From Enteractinococcus sp. (GTDB lineage Bacteria; Actinomycetota; Actinomycetes; Actinomycetales; Micrococcaceae), in assembly GCA_029267455.1 (NCBI GenBank), contig JAJUIX010000019.1, forward strand, positions 1 to 10,947: a DNA stretch of 10,947 bases. The letters are read 5' to 3'. Position 1 is the first letter of the stretch. Each line of letters begins with the position of its first letter. The translations under genes and the position numbers were made by a program. The notes under the pieces were generated by a model. The model did no database searches. It saw only the letters and a program-made list of their open reading frames with translations, and was not told the origin of the DNA. Of the stretch, positions 1 to 7,437 are shown in pieces.

Positions 1-780
1 ACGACAGGTGCCTTATTTGCTGATGAAATGTTTGTGGTCACAGGTCGTGATGATGAGGGTATGCCGATCTTCCACCTGCTGAATCCGGAAGCAGCCGGCG
101 TTGAGGTGATAGATGACTGGGACGGGATCGGTCAACGCCTCACTGCATCTGGCACAACGCGTTTTACCGATGTGGTCCTGGATGACCGACGCAGGATGAC
201 GATCAATACCCCGTCCGGCCTGTTGACCAATGCGTTCGTTATGCTCATTCACGCAGCAGCCCAGGCAGGTATTGCGGCCGCAGCCGTGGCAGACGCCGCA
301 AGATTTGTGGGAAACCGTTCAAGGACTTACGGTCACGCACTTGCGGAATATCCTAAGGATGACCCCTTAGTCCAAGAAGTGGTAGGCCGGATGAAGGTCC
401 ACGCCCAGGCATCAGCCGATCTGGTGAAAATTACCGCACGAGATTTCGACGCATATTTGCGGGAAGCGGCAACTCTCTCATTAGACAGTACAGCGTATTG
501 GGAGGTATACGGCCAGGCAGTGACGCGCATTCATGCTACCTCGGTGAGCGTATCGGAACACGTATTGGAGGCCACTCAACTGGTATACGAGGTCGGCGGC
601 GCATCGGTGCTGCAACGCACGCACGGCTTCGATCGACACTGGCGCAACGCCAGAGTGCTGGCGAGTCACAATCCGGCACACTATAAGTTGCGCGGGCTAG
701 GAAACTACCAGCTCAACGGGACAATCCCACCCGTAGATAGTTGGGTTCGTCCCTCGCGGCCGCTGGTTAATCAAAACTAG
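1..780 (+). CDS. DszC/SfnB-like flavin-dependent monooxygenase, 3' part
   Basis: The reading frame is open from base 1, so the N-terminus lies outside the window. 259 residues are visible of a family usually around 400 long. The fragment has the acyl-CoA dehydrogenase fold: a beta-domain start (TTGALFADE), then WDGIGQRLTASGTTRF at fragment residues 40-55, which is the motif typical of the DszC/SfnB branch rather than of true acyl-CoA dehydrogenases. An all-helical C-terminal domain carries GGASVLQ and DRHWRNAR (211-218), followed by HNPAHYKLR and a late LNG. Members of this branch use reduced flavin from a partner reductase and O2 to oxidise organosulfur compounds (DszC on dibenzothiophene; SfnB linked to sulfone use) or other substrates. 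The substrate cannot be named from this piece, and the reductase is not in the window. The 3' end overlaps the oppositely oriented methyltransferase gene by 14 bp. Family is fairly certain, substrate unknown. Confidence 0.85.
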   Translation, partial: TTGALFADEMFVVTGRDDEGMPIFHLLNPEAAGVEVIDDWDGIGQRLTASGTTRFTDVVLDDRRRMTINTPSGLLTNAFVMLIHAAAQAGIAAAAVADAARFVGNRSRTYGHALAEYPKDDPLVQEVVGRMKVHAQASADLVKITARDFDAYLREAATLSLDSTAYWEVYGQAVTRIHATSVSVSEHVLEATQLVYEVGGASVLQRTHGFDRHWRNARVLASHNPAHYKLRGLGNYQLNGTIPPVDSWVRPSRPLVNQN

Positions 781-2299
781 CAAGCCAGTCGGCAACCGCC
801 GTGGCGTCTAAGGCCGCCACGGCACTGGGCGACAGCTCGGGTTTCGCAGGGGGATCCGGAGTAGGGATGGACTCTAGGACCTCAACCAACTCATGCCAGT
901 CGACGTCGTGATTTAGAAACCACGGTTTTGCGAAGCCCAAGTTCGGCGTCATCGTGACCCAACCCGGCCCGGCTATGCCGTTGGATTCATTGATGATGAA
1001 TCGAAATGGTCCGGGGTCTTGCTCGGTGGCCGGTTGCACCAGAATCGGCGCTGGCCGGCGTAAATGCAGGCTGTACCACCGGGAGGAATCGGGCCGTTGT
1101 GCCGCGGCTTTGGTCTCATCGTCGGCGGTTTCGAGGTATTGGCGGAACGCCGGATCCTTCTCTTCTAATGTGTAGAGATCGTCATGAGAAGTCAGCACAA
1201 CCCGTCGATTGTCACCCTCCGGGTAGCCCCAGTCATCGGCTCCGATGATCTTGGTGTCGACTTGGTCGGGTGGCGGCAGTAAGGGGTGCATGTGAAATGG
1301 TTGAATGCCCAGTGCCCAGGCGCGGTTTTCTGATTGAATAAAGAATTTTCCGCCCGGTATTTCCCACCCGCGGCGAATAAAGAAAAAGTCCTCGAGCAGC
1401 GGCGAGGTGATCTGGGCTGCTTCGCCGTGCTGCCAGAACAGGTGCCATTCGGAACTGTCGGCTAGCTCGGCGTGCGTTGCCGTGGTGCTGGTTTCGGCGC
1501 CAAAAATTTCGCCGCCTGCTGTGAGTTCGACCGTATCGGTCGGCTGGGCTGTCTTATTGGTAAATACCACGACGGACCAGTCGAGGATTTCTTCGCGGTG
1601 TCCTTGGACGCCGAGCGCGCCGCTGTCAAAATTGTGGATGCGTTGGAGGCGTACCTGACGGGTCAGATATGTACGCAATGCACGGCCTGCGGTGTGGTGG
1701 AGAAACTTCGTGGGCAGCAGCCAGGCAGACACCGCACCGTCGGCTAGGAACTTGTGAGTTGCCAGGACGTAGTAATTGTAGAGATCGGTCAGGCCGGTGG
1801 GACGGAACTGCGTCGCGGCTTCTGCGGCATCAGCTGCGCGAATTTTATCGTCGGACGACAGCCGGTGGTGCTGGGTTGCCGGGGGACGCGACAACACCAT
1901 CGTGGCCTTGGGTAAGTCGGCTTCGGAGAGCGCCATGAAATCCAATTCATGCACCGTCAGACCGGCCGGGGCCCAGAGGTCGTGGGCTAAGGCGGCAAAT
2001 TGTTCTTCGTGTTCGACCCCGTGAGCGGAACGGATCTGGAGTTGCCCGCTACGATTATCGGCCTCGTGCAAGAACGCGGAAAAGAAAATCCCGGTCCCAA
2101 GGCAGGGCTCGAGGAACCGGATCTGTGTGCCGGGATGATATCGCAGCGCCAATCCGGTGATATCACTGGCAATTGAAAATGGGGTGGCGCTCTGCTGGAA
2201 AGGATGCTCACGGTTTTCAGAACGGAGTTTTTCCAGGAAGGTTTGTCCGGTTTGGCGCACGGTTTCGGTACCTGTTACGTCGAAATCAAAGCCTAACAC
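767..2299 (-). CDS. Eco57I/TaqI-class adenine DNA methyltransferase homologue with degenerate catalytic motif
   Basis: The 510-residue protein matches the COG0827-type adenine-specific DNA methyltransferases. It has a motif X-like TPFSIASDI (residues 39-47), the SAM-binding motif I FLEPCLGTG (62-70), the stretch after motif IV (QHHRLS, 143-148), GLTDLYNYYVLATHKFL (169-185), and a C-terminal recognition-type domain with GKFFI, WYSLHLRRPAPILV and GPFRFIINESNGIA. The catalytic motif IV, normally NPPY, reads RPPA (residues 138-141; codons CGT CCC CCG GCA), so the base-binding Asn and Tyr are both absent. Methylation is therefore doubtful, while SAM and DNA binding may persist. The start is the GTG at 2299-2297, preceded by AAGGAGG four bases upstream; the frame stays open upstream to 2416, but that part looks non-coding. 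No endonuclease, specificity subunit or other defence gene lies beside it. Its stop overlaps the flavin monooxygenase gene. Confidence 0.82.
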   Translation of the reverse strand: MLGFDFDVTGTETVRQTGQTFLEKLRSENREHPFQQSATPFSIASDITGLALRYHPGTQIRFLEPCLGTGIFFSAFLHEADNRSGQLQIRSAHGVEHEEQFAALAHDLWAPAGLTVHELDFMALSEADLPKATMVLSRPPATQHHRLSSDDKIRAADAAEAATQFRPTGLTDLYNYYVLATHKFLADGAVSAWLLPTKFLHHTAGRALRTYLTRQVRLQRIHNFDSGALGVQGHREEILDWSVVVFTNKTAQPTDTVELTAGGEIFGAETSTTATHAELADSSEWHLFWQHGEAAQITSPLLEDFFFIRRGWEIPGGKFFIQSENRAWALGIQPFHMHPLLPPPDQVDTKIIGADDWGYPEGDNRRVVLTSHDDLYTLEEKDPAFRQYLETADDETKAAAQRPDSSRWYSLHLRRPAPILVQPATEQDPGPFRFIINESNGIAGPGWVTMTPNLGFAKPWFLNHDVDWHELVEVLESIPTPDPPAKPELSPSAVAALDATAVADWLASFD

Positions 2300-2303
2300 G
2301 CTA

Positions 2304-2310
2304 CCTCCTT
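2304..2310 (-). promoter_or_regulatory. Ribosome binding site deciding the methyltransferase start
   Basis: On the minus strand AAGGAGG lies four bases before the GTG at 2299. It is the best Shine-Dalgarno match in the window and places the start 39 codons inside the longest open frame. Confidence 0.75.
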
Positions 2311-2397
2311 CCCACCACCTACGGCTTTCAGTGCCGTTAAGACTCCACACTAATGTGTGAAGGTAAAGATCAAATCGATGTTTGCGTTTATGTAGCA

Positions 2398-2445
2398 CAA
2401 AAGACCGCCACCGCAAAAATCGGTGAGGTTATTAGCGGTGGCGGT
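2398..2445 (-). terminator. Rho-independent terminator of the dnaX-recR-lysC cluster
   Basis: Minus-strand ACCGCCACCGC (2445-2435) pairs perfectly over 11 bp with GCGGTGGCGGT (2414-2404) around a 20-base loop, followed by CTTTTG. It begins 29 bases after the lysC stop. The plus-strand reading has no T tract, so it acts in the lysC direction. It separates lysC transcription from the methyltransferase gene downstream. Confidence 0.75.
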
Positions 2446-2473
2446 GTGCCGAGTGTTGATGAAGCGGGGCCGG

Positions 2474-2992
2474 TTAGCGTCCGGTGCCGCCGTGGACAGT
2501 GGCTTCTTCTTCGGCGTCTAATCCGAAGGCACTGTGAATTTCTTTCACAGCAGCCTGCAGTTTCTCTTCGGCCGTGACGACGGAGATCCGAATTTCGGAA
2601 GTGGAGATGAGATCAATATTGGCACCGGCACGGTGCAAGGCGTCAAAGAATGTGGCCGATACACCGGGATTGGAACGCATGCCAGCACCGATGAGCGAGA
2701 TTTTGCCAATGTTGCGCTGGTGGGCGATGTCTTCGAAGCCAATGCGTTCTTGTGCGGAACGAAGCGCGGCGATCGCGTCTTTGCCCTGATCGAGGGGCAC
2801 GGTGAATGAAATATCGGTGGCACCGGCGCCTGCCCGCGAGGGGTTTTGGACGATCATGTCAATGTTGGTGTGGGCATCAGCGATCACTTTGAAGATCTCA
2901 GCTGCCTTCCCGGGAATGTCGGGGACCCCGATGATGGTGACTTTGGCTTCGGAGGTGTCGTGGGCGACACCGGCGACGATTGGCTGTTCCAT
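2474..2992 (-). CDS. Aspartate kinase beta subunit from an internal in-frame start
   Basis: The C-terminal 172 residues of LysC, starting at Met257 ([19 protein letters not shown]), align with the separately translated beta subunit of C. glutamicum aspartokinase, which starts at the equivalent methionine (Met250, MEEAVLTGVATDKSEAKVT). AGAAGG lies seven bases upstream of this ATG on the minus strand and is a usable ribosome binding site. The product would consist of the two ACT domains and form the regulatory half of an alpha2beta2 enzyme. That it is made here is inferred from homology and the site, not demonstrated. Confidence 0.55.
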   Translation of the reverse strand: MEQPIVAGVAHDTSEAKVTIIGVPDIPGKAAEIFKVIADAHTNIDMIVQNPSRAGAGATDISFTVPLDQGKDAIAALRSAQERIGFEDIAHQRNIGKISLIGAGMRSNPGVSATFFDALHRAGANIDLISTSEIRISVVTAEEKLQAAVKEIHSAFGLDAEEEATVHGGTGR

Positions 2993-3760
2993 GGGTTGGC
3001 CTTCTGGTAGTTGGATGGTGTCTTGCTCGTCTGGGATCACCCAGGTGCCTTCTTCGTCCGTAAACGAGGAGCGGACGTGGAGTTTGACCCCAAAACGGCG
3101 GGCGTATTCCACCGCACGCAGGTGCAGAATCTTGGAACCGGAGGCTGCCAGTTCCAACATTTCTTCGGAAGAGATTTCAGAAATTTTCGAAGCCGATGGG
3201 ACCAGGCGAGGATCTGCCGTATAGACCCCATCGACGTCGGTATAGATCTCGCAGGCATCGGCATCTAGTGCAGCAGCGAGTGCGACCGCGGTCGTGTCAG
3301 AGCCACCGCGACCCATTGTGGTGATGTCCTTGGATTCTGGCGACATCCCTTGGAAGCCTGCCACGATGGCGACGTTACCCTGGTCGATGGCTTCCTTAAT
3401 GCGAGTTGGGGAGACCCGGGTAATCCTGGCCTGACCGTGATAGGTGTCGGTCATCATCCCGGCCTGGGAACCGGTAAAGGAACGGGCTTGGGAGCCGTTT
3501 GCGTTCACGGCCATGGCCAACAACGCCATCGAGATACGCTCACCGGAGGACAATAAAATGTCCATCTCCCGCTTGGGGGCATCGTCGGTGACTTCGGCGG
3601 CGAGATCCAGCAGGTCATCGGTGGTGTCACCCATTGCGGAGACCACGACGACAACTTGATGGCCGGCCCGCTGGGTTTCGACCACACGGCGTGCGACGCG
3701 CTGGATACCTTCGGCGTCGGCTACGGACGAGCCGCCGTATTTCTGGATGATCAGGCTCAT
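2474..3760 (-). CDS. lysC: Aspartate kinase (aspartokinase), alpha subunit
   Basis: This cytosolic enzyme phosphorylates L-aspartate with ATP, the first step towards Lys, Thr, Met and diaminopimelate. The 428 residues match the usual length. KYGGSS (7-12) opens the amino-acid kinase domain, [10 protein letters not shown] (149-158) and [12 protein letters not shown] (174-185) are substrate and nucleotide motifs, and SGSKILH follows at 208-214. Two ACT domains follow (about 265-335 and 350-425), the second with [15 protein letters not shown]. Aligned from memory with C. glutamicum LysC, Ser308 and Thr315 correspond to S301 and T308, positions where mutation relieves Lys/Thr feedback; this suggests, but does not prove, a feedback-sensitive enzyme. 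AAAGG lies five bases before the ATG. The 63-bp gap to recR contains a possible -10 TACACT (3801-3796) without a good -35. The usual neighbour asd is absent. Confidence 0.96.
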   Translation of the reverse strand: MSLIIQKYGGSSVADAEGIQRVARRVVETQRAGHQVVVVVSAMGDTTDDLLDLAAEVTDDAPKREMDILLSSGERISMALLAMAVNANGSQARSFTGSQAGMMTDTYHGQARITRVSPTRIKEAIDQGNVAIVAGFQGMSPESKDITTMGRGGSDTTAVALAAALDADACEIYTDVDGVYTADPRLVPSASKISEISSEEMLELAASGSKILHLRAVEYARRFGVKLHVRSSFTDEEGTWVIPDEQDTIQLPEGQPMEQPIVAGVAHDTSEAKVTIIGVPDIPGKAAEIFKVIADAHTNIDMIVQNPSRAGAGATDISFTVPLDQGKDAIAALRSAQERIGFEDIAHQRNIGKISLIGAGMRSNPGVSATFFDALHRAGANIDLISTSEIRISVVTAEEKLQAAVKEIHSAFGLDAEEEATVHGGTGR

Positions 3761-3823
3761 AACTACCTTTTGGTTCGAAAATGGGACTGCGCTTAAGTGT
3801 AACGGCTGGCGTATCGGGTGGTG

Positions 3824-4417
3824 CTAAAGTTTGCGCCGTCCTTCAAATGCCCGTCCCAGGGTCACTTCGTCGGCATATTCGAGGTCGCCGCCGACCGGTA
3901 GACCCGAAGCCAGGCGTGACAGGGTGATGTCGACTGGAGAGAGCATGCGGGTCAGATACGTTGCGGTGGCTTCGCCTTCCAGATTCGGGTTGGTGGCGAT
4001 GATGACTTCTTTGACGGTGTCATCTTGCAACCGGGTGAGCAGTTCTCGTACGCGCAATTGTTCAGGGCCGATGCCGCCGATGGGGTTAATTGCCCCGCCA
4101 AGTACGTGATACCGACCGTTGAAGGTGCGGGTGCGTTCAATGGCGACGAGGTCTTGGGATTCTTCGACCACGCACAGGAGTCCGACGTCGCGATTGTCGT
4201 CGCGACAGATTGAACAGATTTCATGTTCGGAGACGTTGAAGCAGATCTCGCACAACCGGATCTTGGATTTCACATCGGTAATGGCGTTGGCTAAGGCGAC
4301 CATGTCGTCTTCGGGGGCTTCCAGGATGTGGAAGGCAATGCGCTGGGCGGATTTGGGGCCGATGCCCGGGAGCCGGCCCAGCTCATCAATGAGGGTTTGT
4401 ACTGCACCGTCGTACAC
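3824..4417 (-). CDS. recR: Recombination mediator protein RecR
   Basis: RecR acts with RecF and RecO to load RecA on gapped DNA. The 197-residue length is standard. A helix-hairpin-helix [11 protein letters not shown] (16-26) comes first, then a four-cysteine zinc site (C56, C59, C68, C71), a TOPRIM domain from about residue 79 ([15 protein letters not shown], and [12 protein letters not shown] at 141-152), and the C-terminal [13 protein letters not shown] (172-184). The start codon is GTG, with AAAGG ten bases upstream. An upstream alternative is unlikely because the N-terminus [19 protein letters not shown] is canonical. It lies 33 bp after dnaX in the same direction, so cotranscription is likely. 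Confidence 0.97.
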   Translation of the reverse strand: MYDGAVQTLIDELGRLPGIGPKSAQRIAFHILEAPEDDMVALANAITDVKSKIRLCEICFNVSEHEICSICRDDNRDVGLLCVVEESQDLVAIERTRTFNGRYHVLGGAINPIGGIGPEQLRVRELLTRLQDDTVKEVIIATNPNLEGEATATYLTRMLSPVDITLSRLASGLPVGGDLEYADEVTLGRAFEGRRKL

Positions 4418-4450
4418 GTTGTGGGTGCCTTTCGTTGGGTTTCGTGGCTA

Positions 4451-7333
4451 CTAGATTTTTGGAGTGCCGTCGGCGTTGCGTTCTTCGATTAACCGTGCGT
4501 TGAGTATTTCTTCGACGACGCTGCGACCGGCTAGGCCAGATTCTTCAATGATTTCATCATCCGAGGCATAGTCATCCTCGTCATCGTCGACACTTGGTTC
4601 GTCTTCATGTGCGGCAGACTCGGCGTCTTGTTGGGCCTGTTGCTGGCCGCCATATTGGGCGACCATTTCGGCAAAGCGCGACCCCGTGGGCTTGGTGGTT
4701 TCTTGTTGTGGTTTCGTCCCACCGGCCGTTGGGGGGATGACGTCACTGAAGCGGCGCTTGAACTCTTCGCGCAGTTCGGCTTCTGATTTTGCAAATGCCG
4801 GCGCAAAGGGCTCGTCTTCCGGAGCATGACGGGGGATGAATCCTGCATACCCGTCGGCTGCGACCGGATCCGGCTCAGTTGGGATCTCAGGTTCGGCAGG
4901 TTTGGGTTGGGTAGCCGGAGGTGCCGCCGGGGGCTGTTGGGCGGTCGGTTGCTCCGTTTGTTCCGGCGCGGTTGGTGGTGGCGTTTCCATATCAGCCGGT
5001 GGTGGGGTCGTTTGGCCCTGTGGCTCCTGATACCAGGGGTCCGGCGGTGGTGTTCCCGCGTCCTGGGGTGGACCCCAATTCGGGTCGGTGCTGCCCCAAT
5101 CCGGTTCTGGTTGCCCCCAGGGCTGGTTTGGCTCGCCTGAACCCCAACCAGCGACGCCGGTGACAGGCGGCTGTTGCTGCTGGGGCGGGGTAGGTGTCTG
5201 CTGTTGTTGCTGTGGCGGAGCAGCGGGTGGTTGCTGTTGCTGCCCAGGTTCTGGTGATGTGGGGGATTCCGCCGATGGTGGCGAACTCGGCGATACCGGG
5301 GATGGCCCCGATGCGGGTGTCGCGGAAGGCTGTGGCGACTGGGGTGCGTCTGATTGGGGAGGCACTTCGGGAGCCTGTTGTTCGGACGCGGCCTGGGGCG
5401 GTTGTTGCCCCCGTGGCTGAGTCGGTTGCGGCTGTGGCCGGGTCTGGTGGCTAGGACCTTTTGGGAAACCACCATCCGAGGTGCCCGAGATCAAATCAAG
5501 ATCTGGTTGGATGCCGAGCACGTGATGGAAGCCCGCCGCGAGTAGCTTTGCGCCTCCGCGTTGCTGCACGGTGTTCCGAGCGCCGTCATTATCAAAACCG
5601 ATGGTGAGCAGTTTGCCGTCGAAGCCCACCACCTGAGCATTGCCCTCAACGGTCATCCAAATCAGCCGTGATTCGGATTTCAAAAACTCGAGCACTTCGG
5701 GCCAAGCGCGTCGCGCCATCTCTACCTGGGAGAGCTGTTGCGATGGCGCAGGTTGCTGTGGTTTTTCCGGTGCAGGCTGCGGTGTTTCAGGCGCGGCAGG
5801 TTGGAACTGGGAGGCAGGTTGCCCAGCTGGTTGTTCAGTCACCGGTTGTTGTTGGGCCGGTTCCGGTCGGGGCATTTGCACCGGTTCAGCCTGGGGCTCA
5901 GGTGCTGCCGATGACTCCTGCTCGGCCGACGTCTTCTGCTCTGTCGGGGTCTCTTGTGGGGGCGGTGTTTGCAGTGGCGCAGCAGGTGCCGGCTGTACTG
6001 GTTCAGCCTGTTGTTCGAGTTCTTCGGCCTCTTCCTCAACTTGATCACGCCCTAGGGCCGCGCGGGCAGCTGCCGCACCGGCCAGCCCGGTTTCTGCAGA
6101 TCGCACCGGACCACTTGCACGAGCCTCGGCAGGCTCTTCCGCAGGCGCGGTGGTAGCTTCTGGGACCCCACCGTATTCCAGGCGCCGTTCTAATCGATCC
6201 ATGCGAGCCGCTAGGCCACGCTCGGTTTCATCTGTGGCAGGCAACATCAGCCGGGCCATAAGTAATTCCAGATGAAGACGTGGTGAGGTCGCACCAGACA
6301 TTTGGGTCAGTGCCGCAGCGGTAATGTCTGCAGCACGTGACACTTCGGCCGCTCCCAGCTGCTGGGCTTGGGCCTCGAGGCGCCGTAGCTGATCGGCGGG
6401 CATGCCGTGCAAAATACCTGACGCCTGCTCTGGTGCAGCTTTAATAATGACGACGTCGCGGAACCGTTCCAACAGGTCTTGGACGAAACGCTCTGGATCC
6501 TGACCCGATTGCACGACCTGATCCACCACGTGGAAGACCGTTGCCGAATCGTCTGCGGCCAGGGCATTGACCACATCGTCGAGCAGGTTTTCGGGGGTAA
6601 AACCGAGCAGATTGACGGCTAGATCGTAGCTGACACCCTCGTCGGTGGCTCCAGCAATGAGCTGATCCAACACTGACAAGGTGTCACGCACTGAGCCGCC
6701 TCCGGCGCGAATCACCAGAGACAACACACCCGGGGCGACTTGGACGTTTTCCGCCGTCGCCAAACTTTCCAGATAATCCAACAGTGGTTCGGGCGGGACG
6801 AGCCGGAACGGATAGTGGTGGGTACGCGACCGAATCGTGCCGATGACCTTATCCGGCTCGGTCGTGGCAAAAATAAACTTAATGTGTTCTGGCGGCTCCT
6901 CAACGATCTTCAGCAGAGCATTAAAACCGGCCGAGGTGACCATGTGGGCCTCGTCAATAATGAAAATCTTGTACCGGTCACGCGTTGGAGCGAACGTTGC
7001 CCGTTCGCGCAAGTCACGAGCGTCGTCAACACCACCGTGAGAGGCCGCGTCAATTTCTATGACATCGAGTGAGCCCGGCCCCCCGGTGGCCAGATCGGTG
7101 CACGAATCGCACGTGCCGCACGGCTTCGCCGTTGGTCCTTGCACGCAGTTGAGGCAGCGCGCCAAAATACGTGCCGAGGTGGTTTTTCCACAACCGCGAG
7201 GCCCCGAAAACAGGTAGGCGTGGCTGATCCGGTGTTTGTCAATGGCATTAGCCAACGGTACGGTCACATGTTCCTGACCGATAACTTCTTCAAACGTATC
7301 CGGGCGGTAGCGGCGATATAAAGCGGTGGTCAC
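4451..7333 (-). CDS. dnaX: DNA polymerase III subunits gamma/tau (clamp loader)
   Basis: This is the ATPase of the replicative clamp loader, joining the polymerase core to the loader. The AAA+ domain has Walker A GPRGCGKTTS (44-53), a zinc site with C62, C72, C75 and C78, Walker B FIIDEAH (124-130), and a sensor/arginine-finger region IRSRTHHYPF. Domain III runs to about residue 370. A Pro/Gln/Glu-rich linker (about 390-540) precedes a folded tau-type module (about 540-620, WPEVLEFLKSESRLIWM). A second, longer Pro/Gln-rich linker (about 625-820) with spaced Trp motifs follows, then a helical piece FKRRFSDVIPP, an acidic stretch and the conserved end GRSVVEEILNARLIEE. At 960 residues it is long for the family. 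The start is taken as the GTG at 7333-7331 (MTTALYRRYRP, AGGG eight bases upstream); a TTG two codons earlier is possible but too close to that site. A possible -10 GATAAT lies at 7380-7375. No frameshift signal for gamma was recognised. Confidence 0.97.
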   Translation of the reverse strand: MTTALYRRYRPDTFEEVIGQEHVTVPLANAIDKHRISHAYLFSGPRGCGKTTSARILARCLNCVQGPTAKPCGTCDSCTDLATGGPGSLDVIEIDAASHGGVDDARDLRERATFAPTRDRYKIFIIDEAHMVTSAGFNALLKIVEEPPEHIKFIFATTEPDKVIGTIRSRTHHYPFRLVPPEPLLDYLESLATAENVQVAPGVLSLVIRAGGGSVRDTLSVLDQLIAGATDEGVSYDLAVNLLGFTPENLLDDVVNALAADDSATVFHVVDQVVQSGQDPERFVQDLLERFRDVVIIKAAPEQASGILHGMPADQLRRLEAQAQQLGAAEVSRAADITAAALTQMSGATSPRLHLELLMARLMLPATDETERGLAARMDRLERRLEYGGVPEATTAPAEEPAEARASGPVRSAETGLAGAAAARAALGRDQVEEEAEELEQQAEPVQPAPAAPLQTPPPQETPTEQKTSAEQESSAAPEPQAEPVQMPRPEPAQQQPVTEQPAGQPASQFQPAAPETPQPAPEKPQQPAPSQQLSQVEMARRAWPEVLEFLKSESRLIWMTVEGNAQVVGFDGKLLTIGFDNDGARNTVQQRGGAKLLAAGFHHVLGIQPDLDLISGTSDGGFPKGPSHQTRPQPQPTQPRGQQPPQAASEQQAPEVPPQSDAPQSPQPSATPASGPSPVSPSSPPSAESPTSPEPGQQQQPPAAPPQQQQQTPTPPQQQQPPVTGVAGWGSGEPNQPWGQPEPDWGSTDPNWGPPQDAGTPPPDPWYQEPQGQTTPPPADMETPPPTAPEQTEQPTAQQPPAAPPATQPKPAEPEIPTEPDPVAADGYAGFIPRHAPEDEPFAPAFAKSEAELREEFKRRFSDVIPPTAGGTKPQQETTKPTGSRFAEMVAQYGGQQQAQQDAESAAHEDEPSVDDDEDDYASDDEIIEESGLAGRSVVEEILNARLIEERNADGTPKI

Positions 7334-7374
7334 TCTCAATACCCTAGCTTGCTGACGTGAGAATCGTTACCAGC

Positions 7375-7380
7375 ATTATC
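7375..7380 (-). promoter_or_regulatory. Possible -10 element for dnaX
   Basis: GATAAT on the minus strand is one base from TATAAT and would give a leader of roughly 35-40 bases before the dnaX GTG. No convincing -35 is present at the expected distance (CTACTG at 17 bases), so this is only a candidate. It lies in the 104-bp divergent gap between dnaX and the nitroreductase gene. Confidence 0.25.
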
Positions 7381-7437
7381 TGCCGGCCGAACTGTCACAG
7401 TAGACTTTATTCCTCGAAGCTGATGAAAGGAAAACCC

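Noticed and set aside
2300..2416. Upstream extension of the methyltransferase frame to the ATG at 2416
   Set aside because: The extra 39 residues do not resemble family N-termini, the frame would begin within the lysC terminator region, and a strong AAGGAGG site marks the GTG at 2299.
2802..3224. A 140-codon plus-strand open frame inside lysC
   Set aside because: It is antisense to the conserved ACT and kinase region of lysC, which is intact, and the product resembles no known protein.
4868..5450. Trinucleotide-like repeats (tgttgctgctg and similar) as a CRISPR-like or satellite array
   Set aside because: The units are irregular, lack spacers and stay in frame as Gln/Pro codons of dnaX; they are coding low complexity.
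4531..5475. A 314-codon open frame on the minus strand, rich in Arg, Asn, His and Pro
   Set aside because: It lies in another frame of dnaX over the repetitive Pro/Gln-coding stretch. Its composition is a by-product of that repeat, it has no ribosome site, and the dnaX frame continues through it to a conserved C-terminus.
5640..6156. Overlapping plus-strand open frames of 134 and 162 codons, rich in Ser, Cys, Gly or Val, Ala, Gln
   Set aside because: They are antisense readings of the first low-complexity dnaX linker. The biased composition mirrors the Pro/Gln codons, and no start signal is visible.
4451..7333. Programmed frameshift producing a short gamma form of DnaX
   Set aside because: No run of A residues followed by a hairpin, as in the E. 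coli signal, was found on the coding strand near the end of domain III.
7357..7437. Longer start for the nitroreductase gene
   Set aside because: The 27 extra residues do not resemble family N-termini and overlap the divergent promoter region, while AAAGG precedes the ATG at 7438 at good distance.
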